A DNA stretch of 45,815 nucleotides, from the NCBI GenBank assembly GCA_021203765.1, contig JAJQAN010000002.1:1-45815 (forward strand), written 5' to 3'. The translations under genes were made by a program, and so were the position numbers. Below, piece by piece: positions 27,882-37,430 of the stretch. Every line of letters starts with the position of its first letter. The first letter of the stretch is position 1. The notes below the pieces were generated by a model. The model made no database searches, was not told the DNA's origin, and saw only the letters and a program-made list of their open reading frames with translations. Origin of the DNA: Coriobacteriaceae bacterium (GTDB lineage: Bacteria > Actinomycetota > Coriobacteriia > Coriobacteriales > QAMH01).

Positions 27882-28814
27882 ATGAGGCACAAGAAACAAG
27901 GCCGCAAGCTTGGCACCAGCGCCAGCCACACCAAGGCCATAAGGAAGAACCTGGCGGTCAACATCTTCACCAACGACCGCATCAAGACGACGCTGCCCCG
28001 CGCCAAGGAGATGCGTGGCGACGTCGACCGCATCATCACCTGGGCCAAGAAGGGCGACCTGCACTCCCGCCGTCTGGCCATCGCCGCTTTGGGCGACGCC
28101 GAACTCGTCCGCGAGGTCTTCGCCAAGGCCGAGCAGGGCATGTGGGCCGGCCGCAACGGCGGCTACACCCGCATCTACCGTCTGGGCAACCGCAAGGGCG
28201 ACAACGCGCCCATGGTCATCATCGAGCTGGTGAACGAGGCCGTCGCGCCCAAGAAGACCTCCGATGATGGCAAGCCGGCCGCCAAGAGTTCTTCTGCTGC
28301 CAAGTCGAACGCCAAAGCCTCCGGCGGCACCTCCACCAAGAAGAAGGCCGCCGACACCGAGGAGGCCGCTGCAGACGAGGCGGAGGAAGTCGCAGAGGAT
28401 TCCGCCGACGAGGCAGAGGCGAGCGAAGAGGCTTCCAAGGTCGAAGGCGAGAAGACGGAAGACAAGGCGGCTGACGAGGCCGAAAAGGTCGAGGAGGAGG
28501 CAAAGAAGGAGGCCGAGACCGCCGGAAAGGCCGCACAGGACGAGGCGGAGGCCGCCGAGGAGAAGGCCGACGACAAGAAGGCCGAGACCAAGCCCGCCGC
28601 CAAAAAGCCGGCTGCGAAGAAGGCGCCCGCCAAGAAGGACGACACCAAGGCCGACGACAAAAAGCCGGCTGCGAAGAAGGCGCCCGCCAAGAGGGCTCCT
28701 GCCAAAAAGGACGACGCCAAGGCCGACGACAAGAAGCCGGCTGCGAAAAAGACGCCCGCCAAGAAGGACGACGCCGCTTCCGACGATGCCGCCGACACCA
28801 AAGAGGACAAATAG
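27882..28814 (+). CDS. rplQ: 50S ribosomal protein L17 with long charged C-terminal extension
   Basis: MRHKKQGRKLGTSASHTKAIRKNLAVNIF... core (~117 aa) followed by ~190 aa of E/A/K-rich and KKPAAKKAPAKK repeats. Confidence 0.95.
   Translation: MRHKKQGRKLGTSASHTKAIRKNLAVNIFTNDRIKTTLPRAKEMRGDVDRIITWAKKGDLHSRRLAIAALGDAELVREVFAKAEQGMWAGRNGGYTRIYRLGNRKGDNAPMVIIELVNEAVAPKKTSDDGKPAAKSSSAAKSNAKASGGTSTKKKAADTEEAAADEAEEVAEDSADEAEASEEASKVEGEKTEDKAADEAEKVEEEAKKEAETAGKAAQDEAEAAEEKADDKKAETKPAAKKPAAKKAPAKKDDTKADDKKPAAKKAPAKRAPAKKDDAKADDKKPAAKKTPAKKDDAASDDAADTKEDK
28601..28790 (+). repeat. Imperfect in-frame tandem repeats inside rplQ (19-24 aa units)
   Basis: Copies starting at 28601, 28658 and 28730, encoding KKPAAKKAPAKKDDTKADD / KKPAAKKAPAKRAPAKKDDAKADD / KKPAAKKTPAKKDDAASDD. 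Confidence 0.85.
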
Positions 28815-28851
28815 CACCAGCACTTCTCGGCTCGTCGCGTAAGGAGTAGCC

Positions 28852-29691
28852 ATGTCGACCGTGCGCGCGTTCGGCACCTACATTCCGCGACAGACGTTCA
28901 TCCACCAGTTCAGGGCACAGGTCAAGATCCTTTTGACCTGTGCTTTTTGTTTGGCCGTCTTTTTTCTGGACGGCTGGCCCGGCCTGCTCATCGCCGTCCT
29001 GTTGACCGTCATGCTCTATCAGATTGCCCGCATCCCGCTTTCCTCGGCCCTGCGTGGGCTCAAGCCGATCATCTTCATCCTCGCCTTCACCCTCGTCGCC
29101 CATGCCTTCGCCTTCGATGTGAACGCCTCCGCCGACTTCGCGAACGGCTCGCTTGGCTCGCTCGGCCTGCAGCAGCGCTGGGCGATCGTCGGCAATTTCG
29201 GCGTGACCCTCGACGGGCTGGTGGAAGGACTCTACTTCGCCTTGCGCATCGCCCTGCTCGTGGCGTTCTGTTCGCTTCTGACCTTCACGACGTCGATCAC
29301 CGAGCTGACCGACGGCCTGATCAGCCTGCTTTCGCCGTTGCGCGTCATACGGGTCCCGGTCGACGATGTGGCGATGATCATCTCGATCGCGCTGCGCTTC
29401 ATCCCGACGACCGCCGACGAGGCCCTCGTGCTCGTCAACGCGCAGAAGGCGCGGGGCGTGGCCTTCGAGACCGGCGGGCCGTTCCACCGGATCCACGTGT
29501 GGGTGCCCATCCTGGTGCCGCTCATCGTGCGCCTGTTCCGCCGCGCGGAGGATCTGGCCGAGGCGATGGATGCGCGCAGCTACGGGGTCGCGCCCCGCAC
29601 GCACATGAACAGGCAGCCGATGCGGGCGAGCGACATCGTCGCCCTCGTCATCGGCGTCGCCGCCTGCGTCGCCCTCTGCGTCTTTTTGTAG
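28852..29691 (+). CDS. ecfT: Energy-coupling factor transporter transmembrane protein EcfT-like
   Basis: Multi-TM; ALRFIPTTADEALVLVNAQKARGV and AEAMDARSYG motifs typical of EcfT/CbiQ. Confidence 0.85.
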   Translation: MSTVRAFGTYIPRQTFIHQFRAQVKILLTCAFCLAVFFLDGWPGLLIAVLLTVMLYQIARIPLSSALRGLKPIIFILAFTLVAHAFAFDVNASADFANGSLGSLGLQQRWAIVGNFGVTLDGLVEGLYFALRIALLVAFCSLLTFTTSITELTDGLISLLSPLRVIRVPVDDVAMIISIALRFIPTTADEALVLVNAQKARGVAFETGGPFHRIHVWVPILVPLIVRLFRRAEDLAEAMDARSYGVAPRTHMNRQPMRASDIVALVIGVAACVALCVFL

Positions 29692-29770
29692 GGCGTAGCA
29701 GCGTTTCCTGCAGCGCACGGGGCAGGTGAAAGCGGTAGAATGTGGAGACTTCCGATTGGAGGAGATACGG

Positions 29771-30661
29771 ATGGCTGAGCAGACGACAGGAACCCTGAAG
29801 GTCAAGACCGGCTTTGCCGAGATGCTGAAGGGCGGCGTCATCATGGATGTCGTCACGCCCGAGCAGGCCAAGATCGCCGAAGACGCCGGTGCGGTTTCGG
29901 TCATGGCGCTCGAACGCGTCCCTGCCGACATCCGTGCGCAGGGCGGCGTCGCCCGCATGAGCGACCCTGCCATGATCGAAGGCATCATCGACGCCGTCTC
30001 CATTCCCGTCATGGCCAAATGCCGCATCGGGCACTTCGTCGAGGCCCAGGTGCTCGAGTCCCTCGGCGTCGACTTCATCGACGAAAGCGAGGTCCTCACC
30101 CAGGCCGACGACCAGTACCACGTGAACAAGTGGGACTTCACCGTCCCGTTCGTCTGCGGGGCCCGCAACCTCGAAGAGGCGCTGCGCCGCATCGCCGAAG
30201 GCGCCGCCATGATCCGCACGAAGGGCGAGCCGGGCACGGGCAACGTCATCGAGGCCGTCCGCCACATGCGCACGGTCACCTCCGAGATCTCCTACGTCAA
30301 GGGTCTGCGCAAAGAACAACTCTACACCGCCGCCAAGGACCTGCAGGCGCCCTACGAGCTGGTCGCCTGGGTCGCCGAGCACGGTTGCCTGCCGGTCGTC
30401 AACTTCTCCGCCGGCGGCATCGCGACCCCTGCCGATGCCGCGCTGATGATGCAACTCGGCTGCGACGGCGTCTTCGTGGGCAGCGGCATCTTCAAGTCCG
30501 GCGACCCGGCAAAGCGCGCCCGTGCCATCGTCGAGGCGACCACCAACTACGACGATCCCGACACGATCGCCCGCGTCTCACGCGATTTGGGCGAGCCCAT
30601 GGTCGGCATCGAGATCGGCGACATCCCCGAAACCGAGCGCATGGCGTTTCGCGGCAACTGA
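29771..30661 (+). CDS. pdxS: Pyridoxal 5'-phosphate synthase subunit PdxS
   Basis: [58 protein letters not shown]. Confidence 0.97.
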   Translation: MAEQTTGTLKVKTGFAEMLKGGVIMDVVTPEQAKIAEDAGAVSVMALERVPADIRAQGGVARMSDPAMIEGIIDAVSIPVMAKCRIGHFVEAQVLESLGVDFIDESEVLTQADDQYHVNKWDFTVPFVCGARNLEEALRRIAEGAAMIRTKGEPGTGNVIEAVRHMRTVTSEISYVKGLRKEQLYTAAKDLQAPYELVAWVAEHGCLPVVNFSAGGIATPADAALMMQLGCDGVFVGSGIFKSGDPAKRARAIVEATTNYDDPDTIARVSRDLGEPMVGIEIGDIPETERMAFRGN

Positions 30662-30674
30662 CGGCTCATCGCCG

Positions 30675-31253
30675 ATGGAGGTCGGGGTCCTGGCGCTGCA
30701 AGGCGCCTTCCGTGAACACAGGCAGATGCTGCACACCCTCGGTACGGAAGCGCCGCTCGTGCGCTGGCCGCAGGACCTGGAGGGCCTCGACGGCCTCATC
30801 GTTCCCGGCGGGGAGTCCACCACCATCGCCAAGCTGCTCACCATCCACGAACTCTACGCACCGATCCGTAAGGCCTACGCCGACGGACTGGCGGTCTTCG
30901 GCACCTGCGCCGGCGCGATCATGCTCGCCCGCGAGATCGAGGACGCACGCGAGGACCAGGAGCCGCTCGCCCTCATGGACGTCCGCATCCGCCGCAACGC
31001 CTACGGACGGCAGATCGACTCATTCGAGACGACGGTGCCGTTTGACGGCATCGAAGGCGGGGTCAAGGGCGTCTTCATCCGTGCCCCGCGCTTCGAGAAC
31101 TTAAGCGATGAGGTGGAGATCCTCTCGCAGACCGAGGACGGCGAGGCACTGGCCGTGCGCCAGGGGAGAGCGCTCGCGGTGGCCTTCCATCCCGAGCTCA
31201 CCGACGACACCCGCGTCCACGAATACTTCCTGCAGCAAATCGTCGGCCACTGA
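30675..31253 (+). CDS. pdxT: Pyridoxal 5'-phosphate synthase glutaminase subunit PdxT
   Basis: MEVGVLALQGAFREHRQML...LIVPGGESTTIAKLL...GTCAGAIMLA. Confidence 0.96.
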   Translation: MEVGVLALQGAFREHRQMLHTLGTEAPLVRWPQDLEGLDGLIVPGGESTTIAKLLTIHELYAPIRKAYADGLAVFGTCAGAIMLAREIEDAREDQEPLALMDVRIRRNAYGRQIDSFETTVPFDGIEGGVKGVFIRAPRFENLSDEVEILSQTEDGEALAVRQGRALAVAFHPELTDDTRVHEYFLQQIVGH

Positions 31254-31277
31254 GAGCAGGGCTGCCTGCACAAGGCG

Positions 31278-31283
31278 TATAAT
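31278..31283 (+). promoter_or_regulatory. Perfect -10 element TATAAT 6 nt upstream of an ATG
   Basis: TATAATcgagcaATG; predicted TSS at or next to the A of the start codon; no SD visible. Confidence 0.55.
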
Positions 31284-31289
31284 CGAGCA

Positions 31290-32498
31290 ATGCTGAATTG
31301 GTGGCACTATCTCTCGGTTTTCCTGGTCGCGCTTATCGTGACGGTCCTGCTCGTGCCCGTCGTCAAGCGCGTAGCCATCCATTTCAACATCATGGATTAT
31401 CCCGGCACACGCCGCATCAACACCAAGCCGATTCCCCGTCTCGGCGGCGTGGCGATCTTCATCGGCATCCTCGCCGGACTCGCGCTCGAGTGGCTCGGAG
31501 AGAATCTCGGCTGGTGGATCGGCCCCTTCTTCGACATCGTCACACTGGCTCCCAACGTCAAGCTCATCGGCGTGGTCTGCGGCCTGGCCTTCATCGTCAT
31601 CGTCGGCGTCGTCGACGATGTCCGCTCCCTGCCGCCGTGGGCGAAGGTCGTCGGCCAGGTCATCTCCGCCTGCATCATCGCCTTCACCGGCACGCTGCTC
31701 GGCACCTTCAAGGTTCCCTTCACCAACATGGTCGTCGACCTCGGCTACTGGGCCTATCCCATCACCATCATCTATCTGGTCGCCTTCGCCAATATCATCA
31801 ATCTGATCGACGGGCTCGACGGCCTGGCCGCGGGCATCACCGGGATCGCCGCCATCAGCCTCTTCTGCCTCACCTTCGGCCTGGGACGCAACGAGGCCGC
31901 CTTGGCCGCCATCATCCTGGTCGGCGCCTGCATCGGCTTCCTCTTCTACAACTTCCATCCGGCGAGCATCTTCATGGGGGACTCCGGATCGCTTCTGCTC
32001 GGTATCATGCTCGGCACGATCTCCCTGCTCGGCGCGACCCGCTTCGCCTCGGTCACCGCGCTGGCCGTCCCGCTCATCATCGCGGGTGTGCCGCTTCTGG
32101 ACACCTTCGGCGCCATCATCCGGCGTATCCGCGGACACCAGCCCATACAGGTCGCCGACGCCGGCCACATCCACCACCGCCTGCTCCGCCGGGGTTTCTC
32201 GCAGCGCAAGGCGGTCTCCATCATCTACGCCTGGACGGCGTTTCTGTGCATCGGCGCGGTGGTCATGTGGAACATGAGCGGTCTCATCAAGTACATCTTC
32301 CTCGTCGTCATGCTGGTCGTCTCGGCGATCATCGCGCACGCCCTCGGCCTGCTCGGGCCGGTCCTGACGCACCACTACTACCCCGAGGGCGACCGCCAGG
32401 GTACGGATGAGGGGACGGAGGAGGTCCCGACCGCCGACGACGCCGGCGAGCTTCCGGCCTCCGAGGGCGCTTCCGCAGACACCGACGACGATGAGTGA
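31290..32498 (+). CDS. WecA/TagO-like undecaprenyl-phosphate sugar-1-phosphate transferase (MraY superfamily)
   Basis: Multi-TM; IMDYPGTRRINTKPIPRLGGVAIF, NLIDGLDGLAAG, FMGDSGSLLLG, HIHHRLLRRGFSQR motifs. Confidence 0.9.
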   Translation: MLNWWHYLSVFLVALIVTVLLVPVVKRVAIHFNIMDYPGTRRINTKPIPRLGGVAIFIGILAGLALEWLGENLGWWIGPFFDIVTLAPNVKLIGVVCGLAFIVIVGVVDDVRSLPPWAKVVGQVISACIIAFTGTLLGTFKVPFTNMVVDLGYWAYPITIIYLVAFANIINLIDGLDGLAAGITGIAAISLFCLTFGLGRNEAALAAIILVGACIGFLFYNFHPASIFMGDSGSLLLGIMLGTISLLGATRFASVTALAVPLIIAGVPLLDTFGAIIRRIRGHQPIQVADAGHIHHRLLRRGFSQRKAVSIIYAWTAFLCIGAVVMWNMSGLIKYIFLVVMLVVSAIIAHALGLLGPVLTHHYYPEGDRQGTDEGTEEVPTADDAGELPASEGASADTDDDE

Positions 32499-34401
32499 TA
32501 CGGGTTCCCAACCGAAAAGCCCCGACCTCGCCGAACAGCTGAAGTCGGTTCCCCGCAAGCCCGGGGTCTATCTGTGGAAGGACGCCGACGGGGAGATCCT
32601 CTACGTCGGCAAGGCCGTCGACCTGCGGAGCCGCATGACCCAGTACGTCCTCGGCACCGACGAGCGCATCAAGATACCGCTCATGATGGGGCAGGTCGCC
32701 TCCTTCGACTACATCGTCGTTTCCACCGAGACCGAATCGCTCATCCTCGAAAAGAACCTCATCCAGCAGTACCATCCGCCCTTCAACGTCGACTACCGCG
32801 ACGACAAGAGCTACCCCTACATCGCCATCACCGAGGGCGAGACCTTCCCGGCCATCAAGTACACCCGCGAAAAGCATAAAAGCGACACCCGCTACTTCGG
32901 GCCCTACACCGACGCCAAGGCGGCGCGCGAGACGATCGACACCGTGCGGCGCATCGTCCCGATCTGTCTGGCGCAGTGTGCCGAGTATCGTGCCCTCTGC
33001 CGTCACCTGAAGGCGGGGCGCCAGCCGCGTCCGGAGGACAAGGCCTGCTTCGAATACCACATCGGCAAGGGGGCCGGCCCGTGCTGCGCGGCCGTCACGC
33101 CCGAGGACTACGCGCCCTACGTCGAGCAGGTCGAGCGCTTCCTGGCGGGCCACCGTGCGGAGTTCGTCGACCAGCTCAACGACCAGATGCGCGAGGCCGC
33201 CGACGACCTCGACTTCGAACGGGCGGGCCGCCTGAAAGGACGCCTCGAGGCGATCGAGGCCCTGCAGGAGACGCAGAAGGCGGTGCTCTCCCACAGCCTC
33301 GACATCGACATCGTCGGCTTCTACCGCGAGGAGACGATCGCGGGTGCTCATGTCTTCGTGGTCCGCGAGGGCCGCATCATCGTCAGCAACGACTTCATCC
33401 TCGACAAGGGGCTCGACGTCCCCGAAGAGGACCTCGTCGGGCAGTTTCTGGCGCGCTACTACGACGGCACCGAGGAGATCCCCCACGAGCTGGTCATCGC
33501 CACGGAGCTTTCCGAGGAGACGCGTGCGCCGCTCGAGGCCTGGCTCACCGAACGGCTCGCCTCCCCGCACGGGGCGAAGGTGCACGTGACGGTGCCGCGC
33601 CGTGGGGAGAAACACGAGCTGTTGGAGATGGCGACGCTCAACGCCAAACACGCGCTCATGCGCTTCAAGGTACGCACCCGCTACGAGGACGAGCGCACGA
33701 ACCTCGCACTGTTGCAGCTCGAGACCGCGCTCGCACTGCCGGCGGCGCCGATGCGCATCGAATGCTTCGACATCTCGACCATCCACGGCAACTACTCGGT
33801 CGCCTCCATGGTCGTCTTTACCGACGGCAAGCCAGACACCTCGCAGTACCGCCGCTTCCGGATCCGCCAGGACTTCGGCGAGTCCAACGACGTCGCCATG
33901 ATGGGGGAGGTGCTCTCGCGCCGCTACAGCGCCGAGCGCATGGCCGACGAGCGGTTCGGCTCGCGCCCCGACCTCGTCATCGTCGACGGTGGCAAGGCAC
34001 AGCTCGCGGTCGCGGTCGAGACCTTCGACAAACTCGGCCTCGACCTGCCGGTCTGCGGCCTGGCCAAGCAGGACGAGGAACTCTTCGTGCCGTGGGATAC
34101 GACCGGGCCGGTCGTGCTGCCGAGCGGTTCGCCGTCGCTCTATCTCATCAAATGCGTCCGCGACGAGGCGCACCGCTTCGCCAACACCTTCCACCGCGAG
34201 CTGCGCGGCAAGGGGATGGTGGCCTCCGTCCTCGACGGGATCGACGGGCTCGGCCCCAAACGCAAGAAGGCGCTCCTCAAGGCTTTCGGCTCGGTGCGCA
34301 AGATGCGCCAGGCGACCCTCGAGGAGATCGCGGCCGTCGACGGCATCCCACGTCAGGTCGCAGAAGACGTGTACGCTGCTATACTTGACACATCCGCGTA
34401 A
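32491..34401 (+). CDS. uvrC: Excinuclease ABC subunit C
   Basis: PRKPGVYLWKDADGEILYVGKAVDLRSRM; VDGGKAQL; C-terminal HhH. ATG overlaps the preceding stop. Confidence 0.96.
   Translation: MSDTGSQPKSPDLAEQLKSVPRKPGVYLWKDADGEILYVGKAVDLRSRMTQYVLGTDERIKIPLMMGQVASFDYIVVSTETESLILEKNLIQQYHPPFNVDYRDDKSYPYIAITEGETFPAIKYTREKHKSDTRYFGPYTDAKAARETIDTVRRIVPICLAQCAEYRALCRHLKAGRQPRPEDKACFEYHIGKGAGPCCAAVTPEDYAPYVEQVERFLAGHRAEFVDQLNDQMREAADDLDFERAGRLKGRLEAIEALQETQKAVLSHSLDIDIVGFYREETIAGAHVFVVREGRIIVSNDFILDKGLDVPEEDLVGQFLARYYDGTEEIPHELVIATELSEETRAPLEAWLTERLASPHGAKVHVTVPRRGEKHELLEMATLNAKHALMRFKVRTRYEDERTNLALLQLETALALPAAPMRIECFDISTIHGNYSVASMVVFTDGKPDTSQYRRFRIRQDFGESNDVAMMGEVLSRRYSAERMADERFGSRPDLVIVDGGKAQLAVAVETFDKLGLDLPVCGLAKQDEELFVPWDTTGPVVLPSGSPSLYLIKCVRDEAHRFANTFHRELRGKGMVASVLDGIDGLGPKRKKALLKAFGSVRKMRQATLEEIAAVDGIPRQVAEDVYAAILDTSA
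34377..34385 (+). promoter_or_regulatory. Possible extended -10 promoter for rapZ inside the 3' end of uvrC
   Basis: TGC-TATACT; no convincing -35. Confidence 0.3.
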
Positions 34402-34422
34402 AGCCATATCCAAGGAGGCATT

Positions 34423-35343
34423 ATGCCGACGCAGGAGTCGTTAGAGGAACTGGAAGAGGTCCCGGGAGGCCCGGACCTTATCATCATCACCGGCATGTCG
34501 GGCGCCGGACGCACCGAGGCGATGCACACCTTCGAGGATCTCGGCTACTTCTGCATCGACAATCTGCCTCCCTCCCTGCTCATGAACCTCGTCAGCCTCG
34601 CCGGCCTCAACTCCGGCACGTTGCGCAAGCTCGCGGTTGTCTGCGACCTGCGCGCCAAGGAGTTCTTCGGGGAGCTTTCGACCGAGCTCGGCAAGGTCCG
34701 CGAGATCGGCCTGTCCTATTCGATGATCTTCCTCGACGCGAGCGACGAGGCCCTGCTCAACCGCTTCAAGGCATCCCGTCGCCGTCATCCCCTATGCGTC
34801 GGCGGCATGACGATCATCGCCGGCATCCGCAAGGAACGCGAACTGCTCGCCGAGGCCAAGGAGATGGCCAACTACGTCTTCGACACCAGCTCGGTGCGTC
34901 CCCAGGAGATGCGTAAGAAGCTGCGTGAACGCTTCTCCGGGCAGTCGCCGCAGGAGGGCATGGGCGTGTCGGTATCCTCCTTCGGCTTCAAGCACGGGGC
35001 GCCGGTCGACGCCGACATCGTCATCGACGTGCGTTTTCTGCCCAACCCCTTCTACGAACCGACGTTGCGCAACAAGACCGGGCTCGATCCCGAGGTCCGC
35101 GAATACGTCCTCGACAAGGTCGGCACGCGGATGTTTCTGAACTGCTGGTTCGAGCTGCTCGACTGCATCATGCCGGGCTACGTCGAGGAGGGTAAGCAGT
35201 ATCTCTCCATCGCGATCGGCTGCACCGGCGGCCAGCACCGCAGCGTCGCTTTGGCCGAGGCGACCGCCGAGCATCTCGTCGAGGAGGGCTATTCGACCGA
35301 GGTCACCCACCGCGACCTGGCGCTTGCAGAGGTCGGTTCCTGA
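34423..35343 (+). CDS. rapZ: RNase adapter RapZ / YvcJ-family nucleotide-binding protein
   Basis: DLIIITGMSGAGRTEAMHTFEDLGYFCIDNLPP...GCTGGQHRSVALAE. Confidence 0.95.
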   Translation: MPTQESLEELEEVPGGPDLIIITGMSGAGRTEAMHTFEDLGYFCIDNLPPSLLMNLVSLAGLNSGTLRKLAVVCDLRAKEFFGELSTELGKVREIGLSYSMIFLDASDEALLNRFKASRRRHPLCVGGMTIIAGIRKERELLAEAKEMANYVFDTSSVRPQEMRKKLRERFSGQSPQEGMGVSVSSFGFKHGAPVDADIVIDVRFLPNPFYEPTLRNKTGLDPEVREYVLDKVGTRMFLNCWFELLDCIMPGYVEEGKQYLSIAIGCTGGQHRSVALAEATAEHLVEEGYSTEVTHRDLALAEVGS

Positions 35344-36383
35344 TGAACACCACGAAGGCCGTCGTCATCGGGGGAGGTTCGGGGGCGCCCGTCTCCATCC
35401 GCACCCTGCTCGATATGGGGTGTTCGGTCTCGTCCGTCGTCGCCATGGTCGATGACGGGGGATCGACCGGCAAGCTCCGCGAACTCGGCCAGGTCGTCCC
35501 GCCCGGGGACGTGCGCAAATGCATCCTGGCCATGTCGTCCAATCCCGAAGGCATCTTCGCACGCGCCTTCCGGCATCGCTTCGACTACCTCGACAACCAC
35601 TCGCTCGGCAACCTCATCCTGACGGCGTTCGCCGAGGAGACCAACTCCTTTCCCGACGCGATCGAGATCTCCGAGCGCATGGTCGAGGCCCGCGGGCATG
35701 TCTACCCGTCGACCCTGCACGACATAACGCTGGAGGGCACGACGAGGGACGGTCGCCAGCTGCAGGGCCAGGCGGCCATCACCGACAGCGAATGCGCCAT
35801 GGAGACGGTCACCCTGCCCGAGAAATCGATACAGCCCTATCCGCCGGCGCTCGAGGCCATCCGTGAGGCGAACCTCATCGTCTTGGGTCCCGGCTCGCTT
35901 TTCACCTCCATCATCCCCAACCTGCTCGTCCCCGGGGTGATCGACGCCATCAAAACGGCGCGTTCGCGGCGCGACAACCCGGCCTGCACGATGTTCGTCA
36001 CCTCGCTCGCCGACATGCAGGGGGAGACCTGGGGGATGAACTGCGCCGACCACGTCGACGCCCTGCTGCGCCACGGCATGGACGGCCTCCTCGACATCGC
36101 CCTCATCCACGAGAACTCCCCGGAGTCCCCCATGGCGACCGGCCAGATCCCGCTCATCGAGGAGGACTACTCCGACGCGCGCTTCCAGACCCGTGGCCGG
36201 CGCGGCGGCCTGGTCCGACACGTCGAGGTCACCCCCGAGCTGCTCGAACGGATCCGTGCGGCGGGCGTCGAACCCATGGCACGCGACCTGGTCGACGAAG
36301 AGCGTCCGACCTGGCACGACCAGGAGCGTCTGCAGGAGGCGTTCGAGGAGGTGCTGCAGGCGTGTCGTTTACGACGGAAGTGA
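35343..36383 (+). CDS. yvcK: Gluconeogenesis factor YvcK/CofD-like protein
   Basis: KAVVIGGGSGAPVSIRTLLDMGCSVSSVVAMVDDGGSTGKLRE; rapZ-yvcK-whiA synteny. Confidence 0.93.
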   Translation: MNTTKAVVIGGGSGAPVSIRTLLDMGCSVSSVVAMVDDGGSTGKLRELGQVVPPGDVRKCILAMSSNPEGIFARAFRHRFDYLDNHSLGNLILTAFAEETNSFPDAIEISERMVEARGHVYPSTLHDITLEGTTRDGRQLQGQAAITDSECAMETVTLPEKSIQPYPPALEAIREANLIVLGPGSLFTSIIPNLLVPGVIDAIKTARSRRDNPACTMFVTSLADMQGETWGMNCADHVDALLRHGMDGLLDIALIHENSPESPMATGQIPLIEEDYSDARFQTRGRRGGLVRHVEVTPELLERIRAAGVEPMARDLVDEERPTWHDQERLQEAFEEVLQACRLRRK

Positions 36384-37312
36384 AAGACGAGCTTTCGCGT
36401 GTCGAGCCGACCTGTTCGAAGTGTGACAAGGCCGAACTGGCCGCTCTGATCCGCATCGCCGGGATGCTGGCCAAAAGCGGCAGCGGCAACTACCGACTCG
36501 AGATCGCCAGCGAGACGGTCAGCGTCGCCCGCACCGCCATCCGGCTTCTGCGCGACGTCTACGGCCTGCAGACCGAACTCACCATCAGGCGAAGCGTCCT
36601 GCACAAGACCCACAACTTCCTCATCACCGTCCCGACGCAGCGGGCGCTCACCGACGCGATCGAGGACCTCGGCTTCTTCGAGGGAGGCGTCCTGACCCAG
36701 GGCATCCCGCAGGAGCTGGTGGAGTCCGGCTGCTGTGCGGGGGCCTTCCTGCGCGGCGCCTTCCTGACGGCCGGCTACATCGCCGACCCGAAAGGCGACT
36801 TCCACTTCGAGATCTCGCTGTCCTCCGAGGAGCTCGCGAGCGGTCTGGTGGAGCTCATGGACCGCTGCGACCTGCAGGCGCGGCAGATCCAGCGCCACAA
36901 CATGTATCTGGTCTACATGAAGGGTGCGGAAAAGATCACCGACTTCCTCGCCTACATCGGCGCGCACAAGAGCGTTTTGGCGATGGAGGAGGCCCGCGTG
37001 GTCAAGTCGGTCCGCAACGACGCGAACCGCCTGGCGAACGCCGAGTTCGCCAACACCATCAAGTCCGCGGAGGCCGCCAACAAGCAGATCGCCCAGATCA
37101 AGGACCTCCTCACCTTCCGCGCGGTCGACACGCTGCCTCCCGCCCTGCAGCAGGTGATCATCCTGCGCCTGCAGGACCCGGAGGCGACGATCACGGAGCT
37201 GGGGGAGATGGCCGACCCGCCCTTGAGCAAATCCGCGGTCTATCACCGTCTGCGGCGTATCGAGGAGCTTTTGGACGAGGAGCGGCAGAAGGCCGCGGAC
37301 CGCGTCTCTTAA
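36362..37312 (+). CDS. whiA: Sporulation-type regulator WhiA
   Basis: GTG start; SFTTEVKDELSRVEPTCSKCDKAELAALIRIAG; C-terminal HTH. Confidence 0.95.
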   Translation: MSFTTEVKDELSRVEPTCSKCDKAELAALIRIAGMLAKSGSGNYRLEIASETVSVARTAIRLLRDVYGLQTELTIRRSVLHKTHNFLITVPTQRALTDAIEDLGFFEGGVLTQGIPQELVESGCCAGAFLRGAFLTAGYIADPKGDFHFEISLSSEELASGLVELMDRCDLQARQIQRHNMYLVYMKGAEKITDFLAYIGAHKSVLAMEEARVVKSVRNDANRLANAEFANTIKSAEAANKQIAQIKDLLTFRAVDTLPPALQQVIILRLQDPEATITELGEMADPPLSKSAVYHRLRRIEELLDEERQKAADRVS

Positions 37313-37430
37313 AAGCCGCCCGTCCCGTTCGGCGGGGCGTCGCATCGTTTGGTATATACTTGCCGTGTACAGCGGATTTCCGCCCTGCAGGCAGCGTTTC
37401 GGGGCGTGAGGGATACCGAGGAGCAAGCAG

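Noticed and set aside
28601-28790. CRISPR-like or transposon-related interpretation of the tandem repeats
   Set aside because: Repeats are in-frame, contiguous, contain no spacers and encode a coherent KKPAAKKAPAKK protein repeat within rplQ.
37322-37360. Terminator (CGTCCCG...CGGGGCG) and -10-like TATACT upstream of proA
   Set aside because: Plausible, but no U tract and no recognisable -35; not strong enough to list as a feature.
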